26,254 nucleotides of DNA from Balneolales bacterium (lineage in GTDB: Bacteria > Bacteroidota > Rhodothermia > Balneolales > Natronogracilivirgulaceae). Shown piece by piece: positions 24,125 to 26,254 of the stretch. The notes beneath the pieces are model-generated. The model searched no databases. It was not told the origin of the DNA and saw only the letters and a list, made by a program, of their open reading frames with translations. How positions within the stretch are numbered: the first letter of the stretch is position 1; every line of letters begins with the position of its first letter. Location: NCBI GenBank assembly GCA_007116685.1, contig SKIC01000314.1:1-26254 (forward strand), in the 5' to 3' direction. Both the position numbers and the translations under genes were made by a program.

Positions 24125-26113
24125 CTACTCAAAATCCCGGGAAAACCAATCCATAATACGATGTAATCGCTCCACCAGATTTACGGGCGTGCCTGTTCGG
24201 GATAAACCATGACTTTCCCCTTGAAAAACGACCATCTCTACGGGCACGTCATTAATTTTTAAAGCATAAAACCATTCTTCTGCCTGACCAATTGGGGTAA
24301 TATGATCTCTATCGCTGTGAATGATTAATGTTGGTGTTTGAACCTGATTGGCGTATTTAAGTGGTGAGCGCCCCCAATATAAATCGAAGTTTTCCCAAAT
24401 AGTGCCGCCAAATTCTTCTCTCATGGCCTGAGGAACGTAGGACTGCGTGCCGGCTTCTGAAATCCAATTACTCACACTTCTTTGCGTAACGGCTGTGCGA
24501 AAAAGTTCCGGATGCCTGGCTGTAATCCAGTTGGTTAAAAATCCACCGTGGCTACCACCGGTTATATGTAGTTGCTCCTGATCAATCCAATCATAATTTT
24601 CGAGCACGTATTCCAGTCCAACAATATTATCCCGATAATCAGCGCCACCATAATCCTGAAAAACGGCACCTTGATGCGCAAATCCATAGCCATGGCTTCC
24701 TCTGTAGTTCGTAAAAAACACAGCGTACCCTTGTGCAGCCATCATCTGAAATTCCTGAAACCACTGGAAACCCCACATTCCACCGGGTCCACCTTTGATG
24801 TTCAAGACCAAGGGATAGGTTTCGCCTTCTTGCCAATCAACTGGTTTCAGTAGAAATCCATGAGATTCGCTGCCACTGTCATTCGTAAACCAAAAATCTT
24901 CCAAATCCGACAATTTCATGGAATCCAGAAGCGCTGTATTACATTCTGTTCTTTGATTTGGCTGCATAGCCCGGCGGGTGGAGGTCCATACTTCGGGCAA
25001 GCGTTTGTGGTCTTGTTTGATGAACGCTAATTGCCGTCCGTTTTCAGAAAAGCGAACCTGAGAAATACTAAATCGCCCGGGCAGAACTTCCTGAATTCTC
25101 CCATTTCTCAATTGAATTTGAAACAGAGCATTAGAACCACGATAACTGGATTCAAAATACAAACTGCGCCCGTCTCTATCCCATTGTAGGTTTCCTGGAT
25201 GATGATCTAATTGGTCGCTGGCTAATCGTTTTTGGCCGCTCTGAGCCCGAATTACGTAGATTTGGGTAGGTTCGTACCTGCCTTCTGTATAAGTGAACGC
25301 AATTTCGTTTCCATTTGGACTCCAAGCCGGCTGCCCAACTCGTCCATCGCTTTTTGTGATTTGCACAACCTCACCGCTATCGGCAGGAATGGTGTACAGT
25401 TGCTGAGAAAATCCGCCCTCGTATTCATCACCCGATTTATTCGCCTGATACAAAACGGTTTTGCCGTCAGGTGAAAACCGCGGACTGTTCGCATTCCAAT
25501 CAGCGCCATCGGTTAATTGCTGTAATTTCTCTGATCCGATATCATATACAAAAAGATGAGCGCGCCTTTTTGGCAAAATTCCTACGCCATCGGCTTTATA
25601 TAGAGACGTTGTTACAACTCGGATGTCCGGTTTGGGTTCGTCATTTTCATCATCGGCATTCTGAGAAACTGACAAACGAAGTAAAAGCTTTTTCCCGTCC
25701 GGACTCCAATGGAATTCGGCGATTCCGTGATCAGTCTCAAATAAAACCTGAGCTTCACCTCCATTTGCCGGAATTTTCCAGATTTTTGAAGAGCCATCCC
25801 TCGCCGACATAAATGCAAGTGCTCCACCATCCGGCCTCCACCGCGGACTACGATCGGAAGTCCCCATGGTAAATTGACGAGGTTGCTCATCTCCTGAAAC
25901 CGAAGTCATCCAAATCGCACCTTCTCTGGATCTACGATTTTCACTCACCACGGAACGAACGAATGCAATTTGAGTACCATCCGGCGAAATTTGCGGATCA
26001 GAAACAAACTGAAAATGATAATAATCCTCAGGAATCAACCCCCGGTTTTGCGCCAATAAAGAATCCGCAATGAGAAAGAAAAAACTACAAGAGATGAGCA
26101 ACAGCTGTTTCAT
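24125..26113 (-). CDS. S9-family serine peptidase (acylaminoacyl-peptidase-like), secreted
   Basis: 662 residues. Signal peptide MKQLLLISCSFFFLIADSLLAQ (listed in two parts it ends LLAQ at 19-22). An N-terminal beta-propeller of PD40/WD40-like repeats (about 35-390) shows repeated SPDG blades (ISPDGTQIAFV, RPDGGALAFMS, WSPDGKKLLL, FSPDGKTVLY, WSPNGNEIAF). The alpha/beta-hydrolase domain (about 400-662) carries the nucleophile S521 in GGSHGGF, D603 in HSDRDHITP and H635 in GESHGLSR. Such enzymes cut amino acids, dipeptides or acylated residues from oligopeptides; the propeller limits substrate size. Exported, so it should feed on extracellular peptides. First gene of a minus-strand group leading into the efflux pair, though the link may be only positional. 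Confidence 0.94.
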   Translation of the reverse strand: MKQLLLISCSFFFLIADSLLAQNRGLIPEDYYHFQFVSDPQISPDGTQIAFVRSVVSENRRSREGAIWMTSVSGDEQPRQFTMGTSDRSPRWRPDGGALAFMSARDGSSKIWKIPANGGEAQVLFETDHGIAEFHWSPDGKKLLLRLSVSQNADDENDEPKPDIRVVTTSLYKADGVGILPKRRAHLFVYDIGSEKLQQLTDGADWNANSPRFSPDGKTVLYQANKSGDEYEGGFSQQLYTIPADSGEVVQITKSDGRVGQPAWSPNGNEIAFTYTEGRYEPTQIYVIRAQSGQKRLASDQLDHHPGNLQWDRDGRSLYFESSYRGSNALFQIQLRNGRIQEVLPGRFSISQVRFSENGRQLAFIKQDHKRLPEVWTSTRRAMQPNQRTECNTALLDSMKLSDLEDFWFTNDSGSESHGFLLKPVDWQEGETYPLVLNIKGGPGGMWGFQWFQEFQMMAAQGYAVFFTNYRGSHGYGFAHQGAVFQDYGGADYRDNIVGLEYVLENYDWIDQEQLHITGGSHGGFLTNWITARHPELFRTAVTQRSVSNWISEAGTQSYVPQAMREEFGGTIWENFDLYWGRSPLKYANQVQTPTLIIHSDRDHITPIGQAEEWFYALKINDVPVEMVVFQGESHGLSRTGTPVNLVERLHRIMDWFSRDFE

Positions 26114-26254
26114 GATAACCTGATTGTAATGGATACGCTTTCGTTTAATTAAAGAGTTAAAGTAAAAAAAGCAGGGCTTAATAAAATGAGACTATTGGGG
26201 ATGTGTTAGTGTACAAATCAAGGAAGATTTGTTTATTACCATTCTTCTGATGTA

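Noticed and set aside
26213..26232. Inverted repeat ACAAATC / GATTTGT near the right edge
   Set aside because: Seven pairs, no clear T-run, and the gene it might serve lies outside the window; cannot be assigned.
1..26254. CRISPR arrays, tRNA or rRNA genes, replication origin
   Set aside because: No regularly spaced repeats, no cloverleaf or rRNA sequence, and no DnaA-box cluster or iterons were recognised by reading both strands.

Overview
The window looks like a chromosome segment from a marine-type member of the FCB group, most likely Balneolota or Bacteroidota. The pointers are a TonB-dependent receptor with an N-terminal carboxypeptidase-regulatory-like domain, an S9 peptidase with PD40 repeats, SBBP beta-propeller repeats, mostly weak or absent Shine-Dalgarno sequences, and moderate-to-low G+C. 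This assignment is inference from gene style; no rRNA or tRNA is visible.

Layout. 1-2046 (minus): a divergent apolipoprotein N-acyltransferase-like gene followed 8 bases later by the start of a secreted SBBP-repeat protein that runs off the window. 2100-7070: an island of debris. It holds a possible membrane-protein tail, an ISL3-type transposase broken by a 19-base insertion and cut at both ends, the C-terminal part of a GIY-YIG nuclease fused in frame to it, a cluster of REP-like palindromes with a shared loop and changed stems, a frameshifted lipoprotein, the C-terminal end of a CHAT protease, and a chimeric reading frame joining an alcohol dehydrogenase remnant to a ferredoxin-reductase tail. 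Two genes inside it look intact: a 336-residue lipoprotein with a winged-helix-like segment and an EamA/DMT transporter. 7146-11099 (plus): a GH31 lipoprotein and a secreted erythromycin-esterase-like protein, separated by a 40-base palindrome. 11200-14522 (minus): a nucleotide-sugar cluster, DegT aminotransferase, then GDP-fucose synthase, then GDP-mannose 4,6-dehydratase. 14605-17136 (minus): an ionotropic-glutamate-receptor-like K+ channel, a ferric-reductase-like flavocytochrome and a possible 25-residue membrane peptide. 17260-19479 (minus): a TonB-dependent receptor, preceded by a 305-base gap with a perfect 18-bp hairpin. 19785-24046 (minus): an RND efflux pump and its adaptor, overlapping by ATGA. 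24125-26113 (minus): an S9 peptidase.

How the genes fit. The conserved parts concern the envelope: lipoprotein modification, surface polysaccharide precursors (GDP-mannose to GDP-fucose, plus an amino sugar), efflux, nutrient uptake, peptide and glucan processing. The least explained part is the palindrome cluster at 3221-3360 next to the GIY-YIG remnant. It has the layout expected of a non-autonomous palindromic mobile element whose partner enzyme may be the GIY-YIG nuclease, and is the best candidate here for an under-described system.
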